Source: Cannabis sativa (taxonomy: Eukaryota; Streptophyta; Magnoliopsida; Rosales; Cannabaceae). From it: DNA of 64,000 nt. This document shows positions 1 through 11,356 of the stretch, one piece after another (positions within the stretch are counted from its first letter, which is position 1; the number at the start of each line of letters is the position of its first letter). Position numbers and translations under genes: made by a program. The stretch is taken from assembly GCF_029168945.1 (NCBI RefSeq), contig NC_083602.1:12211850-12275849 (forward strand), given 5' to 3'. The notes beneath the pieces were generated by a model that was given only the letters and a program-made list of their open reading frames with translations, was not told where the DNA came from and ran no database searches.

Positions 1-273
1 ATACATGTACCTTAATTCTAGGGATCACCCCAAAAAAACACTATAAATACCCCCCAAAACTCATTAAAGAGAGGTCGAGAATTCTGGGTTTCATAAGAAC
101 TAGAAGACGAAAAATCCACCAAGAACATTCTCTGTAATAAATACTATCATAAATACACAAACTCGTGGACTAAGGCTCATTAACGCCCCAACCACGTAAA
201 AATCTCTCTCTTAATTCCTGATAGCTCTTTAAATTATTATTATTATATTGGTTGCCGAAAACCTCAGTCAATA
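1..273 (+). repeat. gypsy-1 5' LTR, right-hand 273 bp
   Basis: Aligns without gaps to 20374-20646. I count about a dozen substitutions by eye, so the insertion is not recent. The expected terminal TCAACA is TCAATA here. The first part of the LTR lies left of the window. Confidence 0.92.
41..50 (+). promoter_or_regulatory. TATA box of the gypsy-1 LTR
   Basis: CTATAAATAC, also present in the 3' LTR at 20414-20423. It lies about 230 bp before the LTR end, as expected for the promoter that starts the genomic RNA. Confidence 0.6.
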
Positions 274-276
274 TTT

Positions 277-295
277 TGGTGCTTTCATTGAGAGC
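277..295 (+). promoter_or_regulatory. Primer binding site of gypsy-1
   Basis: TGGTGCTTTCATTGAGAGC begins four bases after the LTR end. TGG at its start would pair with a tRNA CCA tail. It is not the initiator-Met site used by the copia elements here; I do not assign the tRNA. Confidence 0.55.
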
Positions 296-341
296 TGAAG
301 AAAGCGTCTGAAAGTCGAAAGTACATTACAACAAAACAACA

Positions 342-2450
342 ATGGTGGAGACTTGAAGCACACATCAACCTCGCCCTCTTCAAGATGCTCAAGATCCAAA
401 CGATGAGGACGTGGCCTCAAGAGCAACTGTGGGTTCTGAGGAAGAAGAAGGAACCCCTGATGACGACTACGAAGGAAACTTCGATGAGTACGCCTACGAC
501 GAAGGCAGCTACTCAGAGTTGGTGCTCTTAAGGAAAAAGGCTGTCGATCATGAAGCTGAAATCGCAACCCAAAAAGAGCAAAACCAAAAGATGCAAGAGG
601 TGATGCTGGCCATGCAAAAAGCCATGGAGGCAGCAGGAATCCACGTGCATCCTAAAGCCATCCCTGCTGGACTTGGAAAGGAACCAGAGGAATCCTCGCC
701 AAGTACCTGAAAGTAGAAGTCTAGGGAACCAAGCCCTATAAGTTATCCCGTCGAAGGGAACCAAAAGAGAAACCCTACTTCCACTCTTGGGAAAAAGAAA
801 AAGGTGCAGGATCCGCGAAAGGTCCGCTCGGATTTCTCGAAAAGGAAAGGTCCGCAGAGGGGAAAACTCCAAAAAGGGAGTCTTGGCCCTCAGGACCGAG
901 AGAACCGAAAGAGCGTTTCCGTGCACCAAGAGCCCGGAGGGAGAGGAAAAAGGGGCCAAAAATGTCCTCCCCTTGATTTGAGAAATCAGATTAACGGGAA
1001 CCAAGGTGATCTCCGGAATCACCTGGACTAAAAGAATTACGGATCCGCGGTCTCCAGGGGAACGTTAAACGAAGGAATCATGGCAGAACTTGCCATACTC
1101 TGAAAAGACATCGCCCGAGTCTCCCGGAGACAGAAAGGCGACGACTCCGATTCTGATTGTGAGGACCGGGAGCCGTGCACTAAACACATCCTGGAAGAAG
1201 AGCTCCCCAAAAACTTTAAGATGCCCGAAATGGCAGCTTACACCGGGAACTCTGATCCAAGCGATCACCTGTCACGGTTCAACCGGGTCATGACAGTCAT
1301 GAGGGTCAGCAATGACACCAAGTGTTTGTGCTTCCCACTTACTCTAAGCGGATCCGCAGAAGAGTGGTTCAAAAAACTGGAACCAGGATCCGTAGACTCT
1401 TGGAATAAGTTGCAAACCAACTTCCGGAGATAATTTGTTGCCGCAAGAAAAGTCAATCTGGAGGTCAGCGCCTTGACTAACATCAAGCAGCTGCCTACGG
1501 AGACACTGAAAAATTTCATAAAGTGGTTCAGGGAAGAAGCCTCTAAAACCAAGAAAGTAGATGACGGACAACAGCTTGCTCTTCTTCAAGCAGGCATCCA
1601 TACAGGGACTCCATTCTGGAACGAGTTACAACAAGAAGGATCTTCAAACCTTCAAGACTTCCAGAAGAGAGTCCAGAAATACATCAATCTGGAAGAGGCC
1701 CAAACAGTGGCCTATGGAGGATACTATCCCACCGGGATAGCAGGATATGTACCCGGAGCCCAGCTCTCAGGCACTGTGCCAGCAGCAGCTCCACCGATGA
1801 GCGGCATACAGTTTTCTGCGACTCCCAGATATAGCCAAGGCCAGACCTTGGCCCCCGCATCTTCCCATTTTGGAAATCCCTCAGGGATAAATGGGCAAGC
1901 CCCCTCGCACTCCGCTCCGACTGCAAGTTTAGCCGGTCCTTCCCAGGGCTCAAGGAGTAAAAGGTCCTCCAAGGGCAGCACTCGGACGGAGGATAAGCAA
2001 CAGAAAAGGGGGTATACTCCCCCATATACCCAGTACACGGAGTTAATGGACTCCCAAGAACGTGTATATTTTGCTACTAGGCAAAATACGCACTACCGGA
2101 GACCGCCTCCCCTGTACAAAGACAGCTCTCAAAGGGATCCCAATAAGAGATGCAAGTACCATAATGACATTGGGCACAACACCAATGAATGCAAAAATAT
2201 CAAGGACGAGATTGAGAACTTGATCCGATTGGGACACCTCTACGAGTGGATCAAAAACTGATTGCCCCATCTCAACCCAGGTTAGGCGGCTGGAGCCTTG
2301 CCACAAGGAGCACCAGGGGGTGCAGCAGGAGTATTGGCTCCAGTTGTTCCCCCCGGAGATGCCCAGCATGTTCCCGGCCTGCCACCTAGACCAAACGGGA
2401 GAGTGGCTATGATCTCGGGAGGACCCCACATCGGAGGAACTACTAAAGAG
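342..2450 (+). pseudogene. gypsy-1 gag (capsid/nucleocapsid), broken by nonsense codons
   Basis: Gag would form the capsid and bind the element RNA. From the ATG at 342 a single frame runs to about 2435 with no frameshift but eight stops: TGA 354, TGA 708, TAG 714, TAA 1029, TGA 1101, TAA 1431, TGA 2259 and TAG 2283. Each is explained by one C-to-T change in CGA, CAA or CAG. The N-terminal part is acidic, followed by a basic stretch. The capsid region (about 1200-1700) holds SAEEWFKKL and the plant retrotransposon-gag pattern, and a zinc-knuckle-like CKYHNDIGHNTNEC lies near 2150. Near 2435 the gag tail runs straight into reverse transcriptase in another frame, so the protease is missing. Confidence 0.88.
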
Positions 2451-5367
2451 TGACATGATTCGAGATGTCTACTACCCGGAATGGCTAGCCAATCCGGTCC
2501 TGGTGCCAAAGCCTAACGGAACATGGCGGGTTTGTATAGACTTCACTGACCTAAACAAAGCTTGCCCAAAGGATTGTTTCCCTTTGGCCAGGATCGACCA
2601 GATGGTGGACGCCACATCCAGATTCAAACTACTGTCCTTCATGGACGCGTACGCCGGTTACAACCAAATTAAAATGCACGTAGCGGATCAAGAGTGCACT
2701 AGCTTCAAGACCGATAAGGGGGTATACTGCTACCTAGTCATGCCTTTCGGACTGAAAAATGCTGGTGCAACTTATCAAAGAATGGTGAACCGGATGTTCA
2801 AGGGCCTCCTGAGGCGAAATATGGAGGTATACGTAGACGACATGCTAGTCAAGTCAAAAGCATGCACTAGCCACGCGAATGACTTAGAAGAATTCTTCGA
2901 AGTGGTCCGGAGGTACGAAATGAAACTCAATCCCAAGAAGTGCACTTTCGGGGTTAAGTCAAGGAAGTTTCTGGGCTTCATCGTCAGTCATAGGGGAATT
3001 GAGGCAAATCCAGAAAAAATTCAAGCTCTCCTGAGCATGCCATCCCCAAAGAAACACAAAGATGTGCAGAGCCTAACCGGAAAGGTTGCTGCCTTGAGCC
3101 GTTTTATCTCCCGGTCCAAAGACAAGTGCATTCCTTTCTTCAACATCTTAAAGAAGTGTCAGAAATTTGAGTGGTCTGACGAGTGCAAGGAGGCATTCAA
3201 AAAACTGAAAGAACACATGGCCAAACCTCCAATCCTGTCAAAGCCCGTTCTCGGAGAGGACTTGTTCCTATACTTGGCCGTCTCTGAGCATGCGATCAGC
3301 GCAGCCTTATTCCGGGAAGAGGAGAAAACTCAGCATCCCGTGTACTATGTCAGCAAGCGCATGATAGGAGGGGAGACACGGTACCCAGTCATTGAAAAGC
3401 TAGTTTTTTGCCTCCTGATGGCCTCGAGAAAGCTGAGACCCTACTTCCAAGCTCACCCAATCAAGGTGTTGACCAACCACCCAATCCGACAAGTCCTATA
3501 AAAGCCAGAAGCATCCGGAAGGCTCCTCAAATGGGCAATGGAATTGAGCCAATTTGACCTGCACTACATTCCCCGCATTTCCATAAAGGGACAAGCGTTA
3601 GCAGACTTCATCACGGAGGGCAATGAAGCCAAAGCTACCGCGAACATACCCACACCATCAGTGCCAGCATGGAAAGTATTTGTAGACAGAGCCTCCAACG
3701 AGAATGGATCCAGAGCGGGGGTCGCAATGATATCTCCAAGCGGACTTCGACTCCAAGTAGCCCTACGATTCGACTTCTCAGCTTCAAACAATGAGGCCGA
3801 ATATGAAGCCTTGATAGCAGGGCTGAGACTAGCAAAGACTATGGGGGCTAAAAGAGTAGAAGTCTACAGCGATTCCCAACTGGTAGTGAACCAGGTGTTG
3901 GGAGAGTATCAGACACGCAAAGAAAGAATGGTCGCGTACGTAGCGATAATCTGGGAACTGCTCCACGAGTTCGCGGACTATAAACTGGAACGAATCCCCA
4001 GAGAGAAGAATGCTCACGCGGACTGTCTGGCTAAGTTAGGTTCAGACAGTGAAATTGAGAAACTGAGGGTAGTACCTGTGGAACGCTTGGCAGAGCCAAG
4101 CATCAAAATAAAAGAGGCCATAACAACGGTTGGGCAAGAACCCAGCTGGATGGCCCCCATCATTGAATACATAACAAAAGGTGAGTTGCTCGAAGAAAGG
4201 GCACTGTCCAGAAAGATTTATTATCAGGCTCACCGTTATGTGATGAGAGACAAAATTCTCTACCGAAGAGGACTCAGCATGCCTTATTTAAGGTGTGAAT
4301 CGGACCCTGAAGCTAAGCAAATTATGCTAGAGGTCCACGAAGGGTTCTGTGGAGATCATACAGGAGGACCGAGTCTCTCAAAGAAAATATTGAGACAAGG
4401 GTACTTCTGGCCAACAATGAAAAAAGATTGCATAGATTACGTCCAGAAATGTGATTCATGCCAAAGGTTCGCGAACATACCGAGAGCTCCTCCCAAGAAA
4501 ATTACCCTGATGACTAGACCCTGGCCCTTCGCGGTCTGGGGGATAGATCTTATTGGGTCCCTGCCAACAGGAAATGGAGGAGTAAAGTATGCAATAGTAG
4601 CAGTAGACTACTTCACTAAATGGACGGAGGCTGAGCCAATGAAGACTATAACTGCTAAAAAAGCGCTAGACTTTGTTATTAAAAACATAGTGTGTAGATA
4701 TGGCTTGCCTCACAAAATAGTCTTTGACAACGGAAAGCAATTCGATTGCGAAGAGTTCACTGACTTCTGCAACCAACACGGAGTCATTAAAAGCTTTTCC
4801 GCGGTGGCAAGACCGCAAACAAACGGACAAGCAGAAGCACTCAACAAAATCCTAAAGGTCACCCTGAAGAAAAAGCTACTGGCCTTCAAAAACAATTGGC
4901 CTGAAGAATTGCCAAGAGTGTTATGGGCCTACCGGACGATCCCAAGAACTACGATCAGCCCCTCGCCTTTCTCAATAGCGTACGGTTGTGAAGTAATGGT
5001 CCCGGTAGAAACGTTATTCCCGTCCCACAGGAGAACGACTTATGATCCAGCTACGAACCAAGCTTTGTTACAGGAAGCGCTGGATCAGGTTGAAGAGCTC
5101 CTGGACAAGTCTCAAATACGAATGGCAGCTTATCAAAAGAAGGTGACTAAATATTTTAACTCCAAAGTTAAAAACAGAAAATTCACTATTGGAGATATGG
5201 TCTTAAGAAGAGTCTTCCCAGCCACTCAAGAACCCGGAGTGGGGGTACTTGGGCCAAATTGGGAAGGGCCATATGAAATCGAGGATGAGATCTGCTCCGG
5301 AACCTATAAGCTAAAAAGGATGGACGGAACCATTGTGCAAAGGGCCTGGAACGCCGATCATCTCTGA
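2436..5367 (+). pseudogene. gypsy-1 pol: reverse transcriptase, two RNase H domains, integrase
   Basis: Pol would copy the element RNA and insert the DNA. The visible frame starts inside RT (EELLKSDMIRD), after a deletion of protease and the RT N-terminus. RT motifs are intact: FTDLNKACPKD, MPFGLKNAGATYQRM and YVDDM at about 2830. The RT-linked RNase H (about 3240-3500) has lost the usual catalytic Asp pattern (LYLAVSEHA). A TAA at 3499 interrupts the frame, explained by CAA to TAA. An archaeal-type RNase H follows (VFVDRASNENGSRAG, YSDSQLVVNQV), then integrase: HHCC finger (HEGFCGDHTGG, CDSCQRF), core Asp (WGIDLIGSL), Asp (VFDNGKQF), Glu (TNGQAEALNK), and a GPY-like module near the end. There is no chromodomain. 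Confidence 0.92.
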
Positions 5368-5799
5368 AAGTATTACCAATAGTCCAAATAAGTTAACTTA
5401 GGCTTTGTTTAAAGAATTTGTACCGTCAAACTGTATGCAACCTCTAAATTTTAAATAAAACTGAGTGCCTTAAAAACAAAGTTTTCATGCCACTCAGGGG
5501 GGTACTAAGGCATACCACACGGACAGGTGTAAAACAGGCCAAAAGTAAAAACAAACTCAAAGAGAATATGCATCAAAGTGATCATATATATATAAAATAT
5601 CCTAGCCCAAAGGGTAGGTCAAAAAAAAAATATATAATAATACAAAGGGCCCGGGGACAGGCCAAAATAATTGTCTCCCCTTAGAGAATAAACATCTATG
5701 TAATTAATATTACCTCAAAGAAAAGAAAAGTAGCTGTAAATAAAAAAAAAAAAAGAGAAAAGAGATGTAATCATTATGAAATGGGTTGGACTCCGCGGC
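5368..5799. other. Non-coding spacer between integrase and the antisense gene
   Basis: AT-rich, with A runs and a short TA repeat near 5585. It is the convergent space between the 3' end of pol (plus) and the 3' end of the antisense gene (minus), so it should hold the latter's poly(A) signals. I see no gene in it. Confidence 0.6.
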
Positions 5800-6480
5800 C
5801 TAATCAATACGAGGAGGAAGGCGAGGGCCCCGACAAGCTTCAAGCATGGCATCAAGCTTATTCTTCTTCTCCCGGAATTTGGCAAGAGCCTCCTCAGGCT
5901 TGGGATAGAAGTCAAGTTTGATGTTCTGGCCATTCCACTGCCAGTCCATGTAGACGCCATCGTCAAAGCGTTTGGCGCAGTGCTTGCAGGAGACAGGGGT
6001 TAGGAGTTCTTCTCTTTTGGCCTTTGTCAAGGCCTGATCCTTGAAGTCCCTCAACTCCTTCACCTCCACGGTCAGGTTGGCCGTAGACTGCAGGTCTGCC
6101 TGGTGCAATTCCTCTAAGGATTTTACCTTGGCAGCCATCTCGTCCATGGCTTCCCTGACCTCCCGAAGCTCACGCCTAGCCTTGGCGACGACCTCACCCT
6201 CTGCCTTCAGTGCCTCCCGATGCCTTGCCTCCAGCTCAGCCTCCCTCCGTTTGGCCTCCTCTTGGAGCTTCGCCTCCACTTGGGCTTCCCTCAGTTTGGC
6301 CTCCTGCCTGAGCTTCGCCTCCGCGAGGGCCTCCCTTCGATCAACCTCCTCCTGGATCGCCCGCCTTTCAGCAGACAGGTCCTGCAGGACCCTCACGGCC
6401 TCGTCTATGCACCCAAATTCAGACATGACAAAGCCATGATTAATTATGGTCTTGGAAAGGCAGATGACCTCCGCAGTAAT
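5800..6480 (-). CDS. Antisense gene of gypsy-1, exon 3 (coiled coil)
   Basis: The last exon starts at 6480 after an acceptor read on the minus strand as a pyrimidine-rich stretch ending TTTTTCAG. It joins exon 2 in phase 0 and ends at the stop at 5800, giving 226 codons. It codes for a long charged coiled coil with repeated blocks such as EAKLREAQVEAKLQEEAKRR, then CKHCAKRF (a CxxC pair) and a basic, proline-containing end. The function is unknown. Tat-lineage elements are known to carry extra antisense frames between integrase and the 3' LTR, often matched to the Pfam family of putative gypsy-type transposon proteins; membership here is inferred from position and character. Confidence 0.8.
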   Translation of the reverse strand: MTAEVICLSKTIINHGFVMSEFGCIDEAVRVLQDLSAERRAIQEEVDRREALAEAKLRQEAKLREAQVEAKLQEEAKRREAELEARHREALKAEGEVVAKARRELREVREAMDEMAAKVKSLEELHQADLQSTANLTVEVKELRDFKDQALTKAKREELLTPVSCKHCAKRFDDGVYMDWQWNGQNIKLDFYPKPEEALAKFREKKNKLDAMLEACRGPRLPPRID

Positions 6481-6551
6481 CTGAAAAAGGAGACAAGAGT
6501 AAGATCTAATGCCTTAGACAAAATATCAAGGGAAGAGATAAACCGCAAGTA

Positions 6552-6556
6552 CATAC
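6552..6556. repeat. Target site duplication of copia A, left copy (CATAC)
   Basis: CATAC directly before TGTTGG. The second copy is 16819-16823. Read on the minus strand it is GTATG, the 5' splice site of intron 2 of the antisense gene. Confidence 0.95.
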
Positions 6557-8464
6557 TGTTGGAAATTATTTTACCACGATCTTAGATCTACTCACAAGTA
6601 TGTTGATTAACATCCTAAATATGAACTTCTAAAACGATTATAAAATAAACACATATAAAGTATGAGAAACCTTACATTGGGTGCAGCGGAATATTATGTC
6701 TCCTTTCGTTCAGGTCTCTAACCCTTGTATCCTTTCTGTCGTAAAGTATTATCAAGATCTGAACCTAGATCTCTTTCTCTCCTTCCTTTAATGTTGAATC
6801 TCCTTCTTGTTGAATGTCTTTCTTCACGATCTTCCTCACTATGATTGAGGTATCACTTGCTGTGTGTGGGCACTACTCTAACACTAAGAGGTTCAAAATT
6901 ATTCAAGGAAGAAGAAGAGTATGAAGGTGGCGGCTAGGGTTTAGAGAGAGAAGGCTCAGGTTTTTCTCTGAAGGAAACTAGAAGTAAAAGTGTAAATTTC
7001 CTGAAGCCTTCACTATCTATTTATAGCATTCCACATAGGGTTAGGTTTGAATTATTTGGCATTAAAATAATGAAAATATCAGATGATAAAGCCTATATAA
7101 GTGGCCGGCCATGGCTATATGGATTTGGGCCTCACTTTTTGCAATTTTGCAGTTTTATCATTTCTGCTTCTCATTTTCCCAAAAACGCCAATTTTCAAAT
7201 TCAACCATATAAATGCCAATTCTAACTATTTAATAACTATAAATAATCATTAAATAATATTTTCATTTATCATATTTATTAATTGAACCATACAAAGTAT
7301 CTTAATTAACAAATATGCCTTAAAAACTCTTTCTTTCCAATTTCGCCCTTACTTAGTGAAAAATTCACAAATAGACATAGTCTAATTTGAGAATTATAAT
7401 TGATTAATCAAAACCAATTAAATGAGTCTTACAAGTAATATTATCTCAACTAGTGGGGGGACCATGGGTCTATATAACCGAGCTTCCAATAAGCAGATCA
7501 AGAATTTATAACCTAAATTCACTGACTTATTAATTCTTCGTTGAATCCACGCATAGAACTTAGAATTACACTCTCAGTATATAGAACGCTCTATATGTTC
7601 CACCATATAGACACATCATTAGTTATCCATTGTTATAATCCTAATTTGATCAATGATCCTCTATATGAATGATCTACACTGAAAAGGGATTAGATTACCG
7701 TAACACCCTACAATGTATTTTATCCTTAAAACACTTAACCCCGTATAAATGATATTTCAGCTATGTGAAATGAGTACTCCACCATTTATTTTTCGCGTGG
7801 TCAAGATCAAAGGAAATCATCCTTTACTTACTATTCGCCAGATAGAAGCTATAGATTCCATATTTATGTTAGCGCTCCCACTCAATTGCACCACCGTATT
7901 CCCAAAATGTACGTATCACCCTGACCCAAAAGTAGGCTTAACTAACAAATCAAAGAACACGAATAACACTCTTGTGATTGAGCCTAATCACATCAGGATT
8001 CAGATCATTTGATCTAGGATCAACTAGGCGATATTGACTTGAATAGATATTACGGTAAGTTTGATAAATCTATGTCAAAGTTCAATATCGGTCCCTTCCG
8101 ATGCATACTCCATGCACCCAACCTGAGCTTTACTTTAACCAATGCTCTGGAAACAACATAGCATTTCTCCAAATGCAAGTAAACTCTGTTGTAGATTATC
8201 ATATCAGTAAAACCATGTGTCTGATAAATCTAGGAATCTTTATTCACATAGTCATGTTTACTTTCCAATGTGTTGACAACACAATAAACAGGATCAAGTA
8301 TGTGAAAAGGGTTTCAGATGAATTTATAAATCAAATAGACAAGCAATTGATAAGATGAACCAAAACATACACAAATGAATGAAAGATACTTCTGTTTCTT
8401 TATTGATGTTGAATATAATGGATTACATTGAAATGGAGTTTTATTTAGGGCATAAAACCCAACA
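6557..8464 (-). repeat. Copia A 3' LTR
   Basis: Starts TGTTGGAAATT and ends ACCCAACA in plus orientation. A TATA box (CTATTTATAG, read as CTATAAATAG on the minus strand) lies at 7017-7026. Short open frames inside (for example 7749-8358) are chance frames repeated in every LTR copy and are not genes. Confidence 0.95.
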
Positions 8465-8480
8465 AACTCCCACTTGCACT
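8465..8480 (-). other. Polypurine tract of copia A
   Basis: On the minus strand AGTGCAAGTGGGAGTT directly precedes the 3' LTR (TTGTTGGG). The same tract stands before B's 3' LTR at 32931-32945. Confidence 0.8.
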
Positions 8481-8493
8481 AATATAAAACTAA

Positions 8494-10260
8494 TCAGTAC
8501 ATATCAATTAATCCTAAATTCTGTCGGTGCTTTTCAAATACAGTTACGGCCAAGACTTTGGTGAATGGATCAGCTAAGTTGTCTTCTGTGTCCACTTTCT
8601 CAACCAGTACATCCCCTCTAGTCACATATTCTCTGATAATGTGATACTTTCTTTCTATGTGTTTGCTTCTCTTGTGACTTCGAGGTTCCTTACTATTGGC
8701 TATTGCTCCATTATTATCACAAAGTAGGACCAGAGGCTTTTCCATTCCAGGCACGACATCGATACTGGTGAAGAACTTTCTTAGCCAGACAAGCTCTGTA
8801 GCAGCTTCTGCTGCAACTACGTATTCTGCTTCCATCGTAGAGTCTGATATCGCGGTTTGTTTAGCACTTCTCCAAACCACTGCTCCACCCCCAAGAGTAA
8901 ACACCATCCCAGATGTAGATTTCCTGTCTTCAAGACATGCCTGGAAATCTGAATCAGTATAGCTTATGGGATTTAAAGCACCACCCTTGTAGACTAATAC
9001 AAGATTTCTTGTACTCTTTAAGTATTTCAGAATATACTTAACTGCATTCCAATGTTCCTGTCCTGGATTTGACTGATACCTGCTCACGATTCCAACTGCA
9101 TAGCATCTAGTGCATAACATTGCATACATTAGACTTCCAACTACAGAAGCATAAGGAATTTTCGCCATGTCCTCTATCTCTTGAGGATCAGTAGGAGACT
9201 GTTCCTTAGATAGACGGATACCATATCTAGAAGGCATGTTCGCCCCATTGGTGTTGTTCATGGAGAATCTCTCTAAAACTTTGTCAATATAGGTTGTTTG
9301 AGAGAGAGCAAGAGATCTGATCTTCCGGTTTCTGATAATCTGAATACCAAGAACATAGGTTGCTTCACCCAAATCTTTCATATTGAATTGAGTGTTAAGC
9401 CATTCCTTGATGTTAGTCATTTTCTTGATATTGTTTCCAATAATCAAAACATAAAGGACCAGGAATACTACTATTTGGTCTTCCTTGAGTTTGTAAACAC
9501 AAGGTTCATCTTCATTCTGAAGAAAGCCGTAGGTCTTGATGATTTCATCAAACCTTTTGTTCCATGAGTGAGAATCTTGCTTAAGTCCATAGATAGATCT
9601 ATTTAATTTGAAAACTTTCTTTTCCTGCCCAGGAAGAACATAACCTTCTGGTTGCTCCATATAGATGATTTCTTCAAGTACCCCATTAAGGAAGGCAGCC
9701 TTGACATCCATTTGCCAGATTTCATAATCGAAAGTAGCGGCTATGGAGAGAAGAATTCAGATGGATTTGAGCATGGCAACAGGACTAAAAGTTTCCTCAT
9801 AGTCCACACCTTCTCTTTGGGTATAACCCTTGGCTACAAGTCTAGCTTTAAAAGTTTCGACTTCGCTTCTAGCGCCTCTTTTCTTCTTGTAAACCCACTT
9901 ACATCCGATTGGACCATAGTCATCGGGTGCGTCTACATATTCCCAGACTTTGTTCTTTTTCATGGAATCCATCTCTGAATCCATGCCGGTTGACCATCGT
10001 TTCCGTTGCGGACTAGCCATTGCCTGTTTATAGGTTAATGGGCCGTGTTCAATACCGTCACCAACGACCATATTGATTTCACCATCCAAGCAATGACGAG
10101 CTGGTTTTGTTGAAACCCTCCCACTACGACGAGGAGCGGTGATCTTCTGAACAGGAACTTTGGTAGTAGTTTTCTCAGTTGGCTCGACTGAGGGAGTGGG
10201 ATTATCCTCTTCTTGAGTGGAAGAGGGCAGAACATTGGAAGGAGTTATATCTGAAAGCAT
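8494..10260 (-). pseudogene. Copia A reverse transcriptase and RNase H, inactivated
   Basis: One frame from 10260 down to 8494, interrupted by a TGA at 9757-9759 (CGA to TGA explains it). RT motifs: GCKWVYKKK, ARLVAKGYTQREGVDYEETFSPVA, then MDVKAAFLNGVLEE after the stop. The catalytic YVDD is gone: FLVLYVLIIGNN lacks about three residues, fitting a 9-nt in-frame deletion near 9450. RNase H follows (YTDSDFQACLEDRKSTSG, SDSTMEAEYVVAAEA, LLCDNNGAIA) and ends with LADPFTKVL as is usual for copia. RT function cannot survive the lost aspartates. Confidence 0.93.
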
Positions 10261-10276
10261 TTCCTCTAAAACAACT

Positions 10277-11356
10277 TTACTTTCGGTTTGTTGTCTTTAA
10301 CATAGTTTTCATCAAGAAAGTAGCATTTGTAGAAACAAACACTTTGTTATCCTTGTGATTATAAAACAGTCCACCCCTAGTCTCTTTAGAATTTCCGACA
10401 AACATGCAAACTTCAGTTCGTGATTCAAGTTTGCCTTCTTTCTTTCTGAAGACATGAGCAGGGCACCCCCAAAATCTGTAGTGGTGTAAACTAGGTGTAC
10501 GACCATTCCATAGTATGACGGGTGTCTTAGGGACTGCTTTAGATGGAACAACATTTAAAATGTCATTTGCCATCTGTATAGCATATCCCCAGAAGGACGT
10601 AGACAGAGTTGAATAACTCAGCATAGACCTAACCATTTCCAAAAGAGTGCGATTTCTTCTTTTTGCAACTCCATTTTGTTGTGGAGTGCCTGGGGCAGTG
10701 TATTGGGATTCAATTCCAAGTTCAATTAAATGATCTTTGAACTGCATATCCATATATTCTCCACCCCTATCAGTTCGCAAGATCTTTAATGTTTTACCTA
10801 ATTTGTTTTGAGCCAAAGCATGAAATTCTTGAAACTTTTCAAACGTTTCAGATTTCTTTTGCATTAGGTAAAGAAAACTATATCTAGAGTAATCGTCAAT
10901 GAAAGTGACAAAATACTCATAACCACCTCGGGCTTTTAAATTCAGAGGTCCGCAAACATCGAAATGCACTAACCCTAGGGGTTGTTTGGCACGCTCTCCC
11001 TTTGCAGAGAAAGAACGTTTGGTCATTTTTGCTTCCAAGCAGGACTCGCATACTGACAATTCACCTAAGACGACATTTTTCAATGGACCGTCTTTGGTTA
11101 GCCTTTTGAGTCTATCAAAGCCTTTATGACCTAAACGTAAATGCCATAGATAAGTTTGATAATCATTATCAATCTCTTTTCTTTTGAGGTTTCTAGGTTT
11201 AGCTACATTGAAAAGTTCACTATTTAGTGAGATTTGTGTATTTGGTCTTAAAGCATAAAGCCCTTGTTTCATGGAAGCAACACATATTTGAAATCCATTA
11301 CGAGAAATTGAACAATAAGAACTCGAAAAAATCAATATATAAGATTGTGTTTGCAA
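10277..11356 (-). pseudogene. Copia A integrase with pre-integrase zinc domain
   Basis: Integrase would insert the cDNA. The zinc region is LWHLRLGHKGFDRL...CESCLEAKM. The core has VHFDVCGPL (first Asp), ILRTDRGGEYMD (second Asp) and a final region GTPQQNGVAKRRNRTL, where the usual catalytic Glu of the V-E-R motif is Ala-Lys. So the third acidic residue appears changed. The frame ends at 10277 through a frameshift; pol resumes by 10260. The upstream border to gag-protease is also out of frame. Confidence 0.9.

Noticed and set aside
5776..6585. Plus-strand open frames rich in Ser/Leu opposite exon 3
   Set aside because: They are the reverse side of the coiled-coil exon; its repeated Glu/Ala/Arg codons give long open frames on the other strand.
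7749..8564. Open frames of 60-90 codons in the copia LTRs (also 16151-16712, 40791-41054, 48682-48945)
   Set aside because: They recur only because the LTR sequence recurs, have no known domain, and read across LTR regulatory DNA on the non-element strand.
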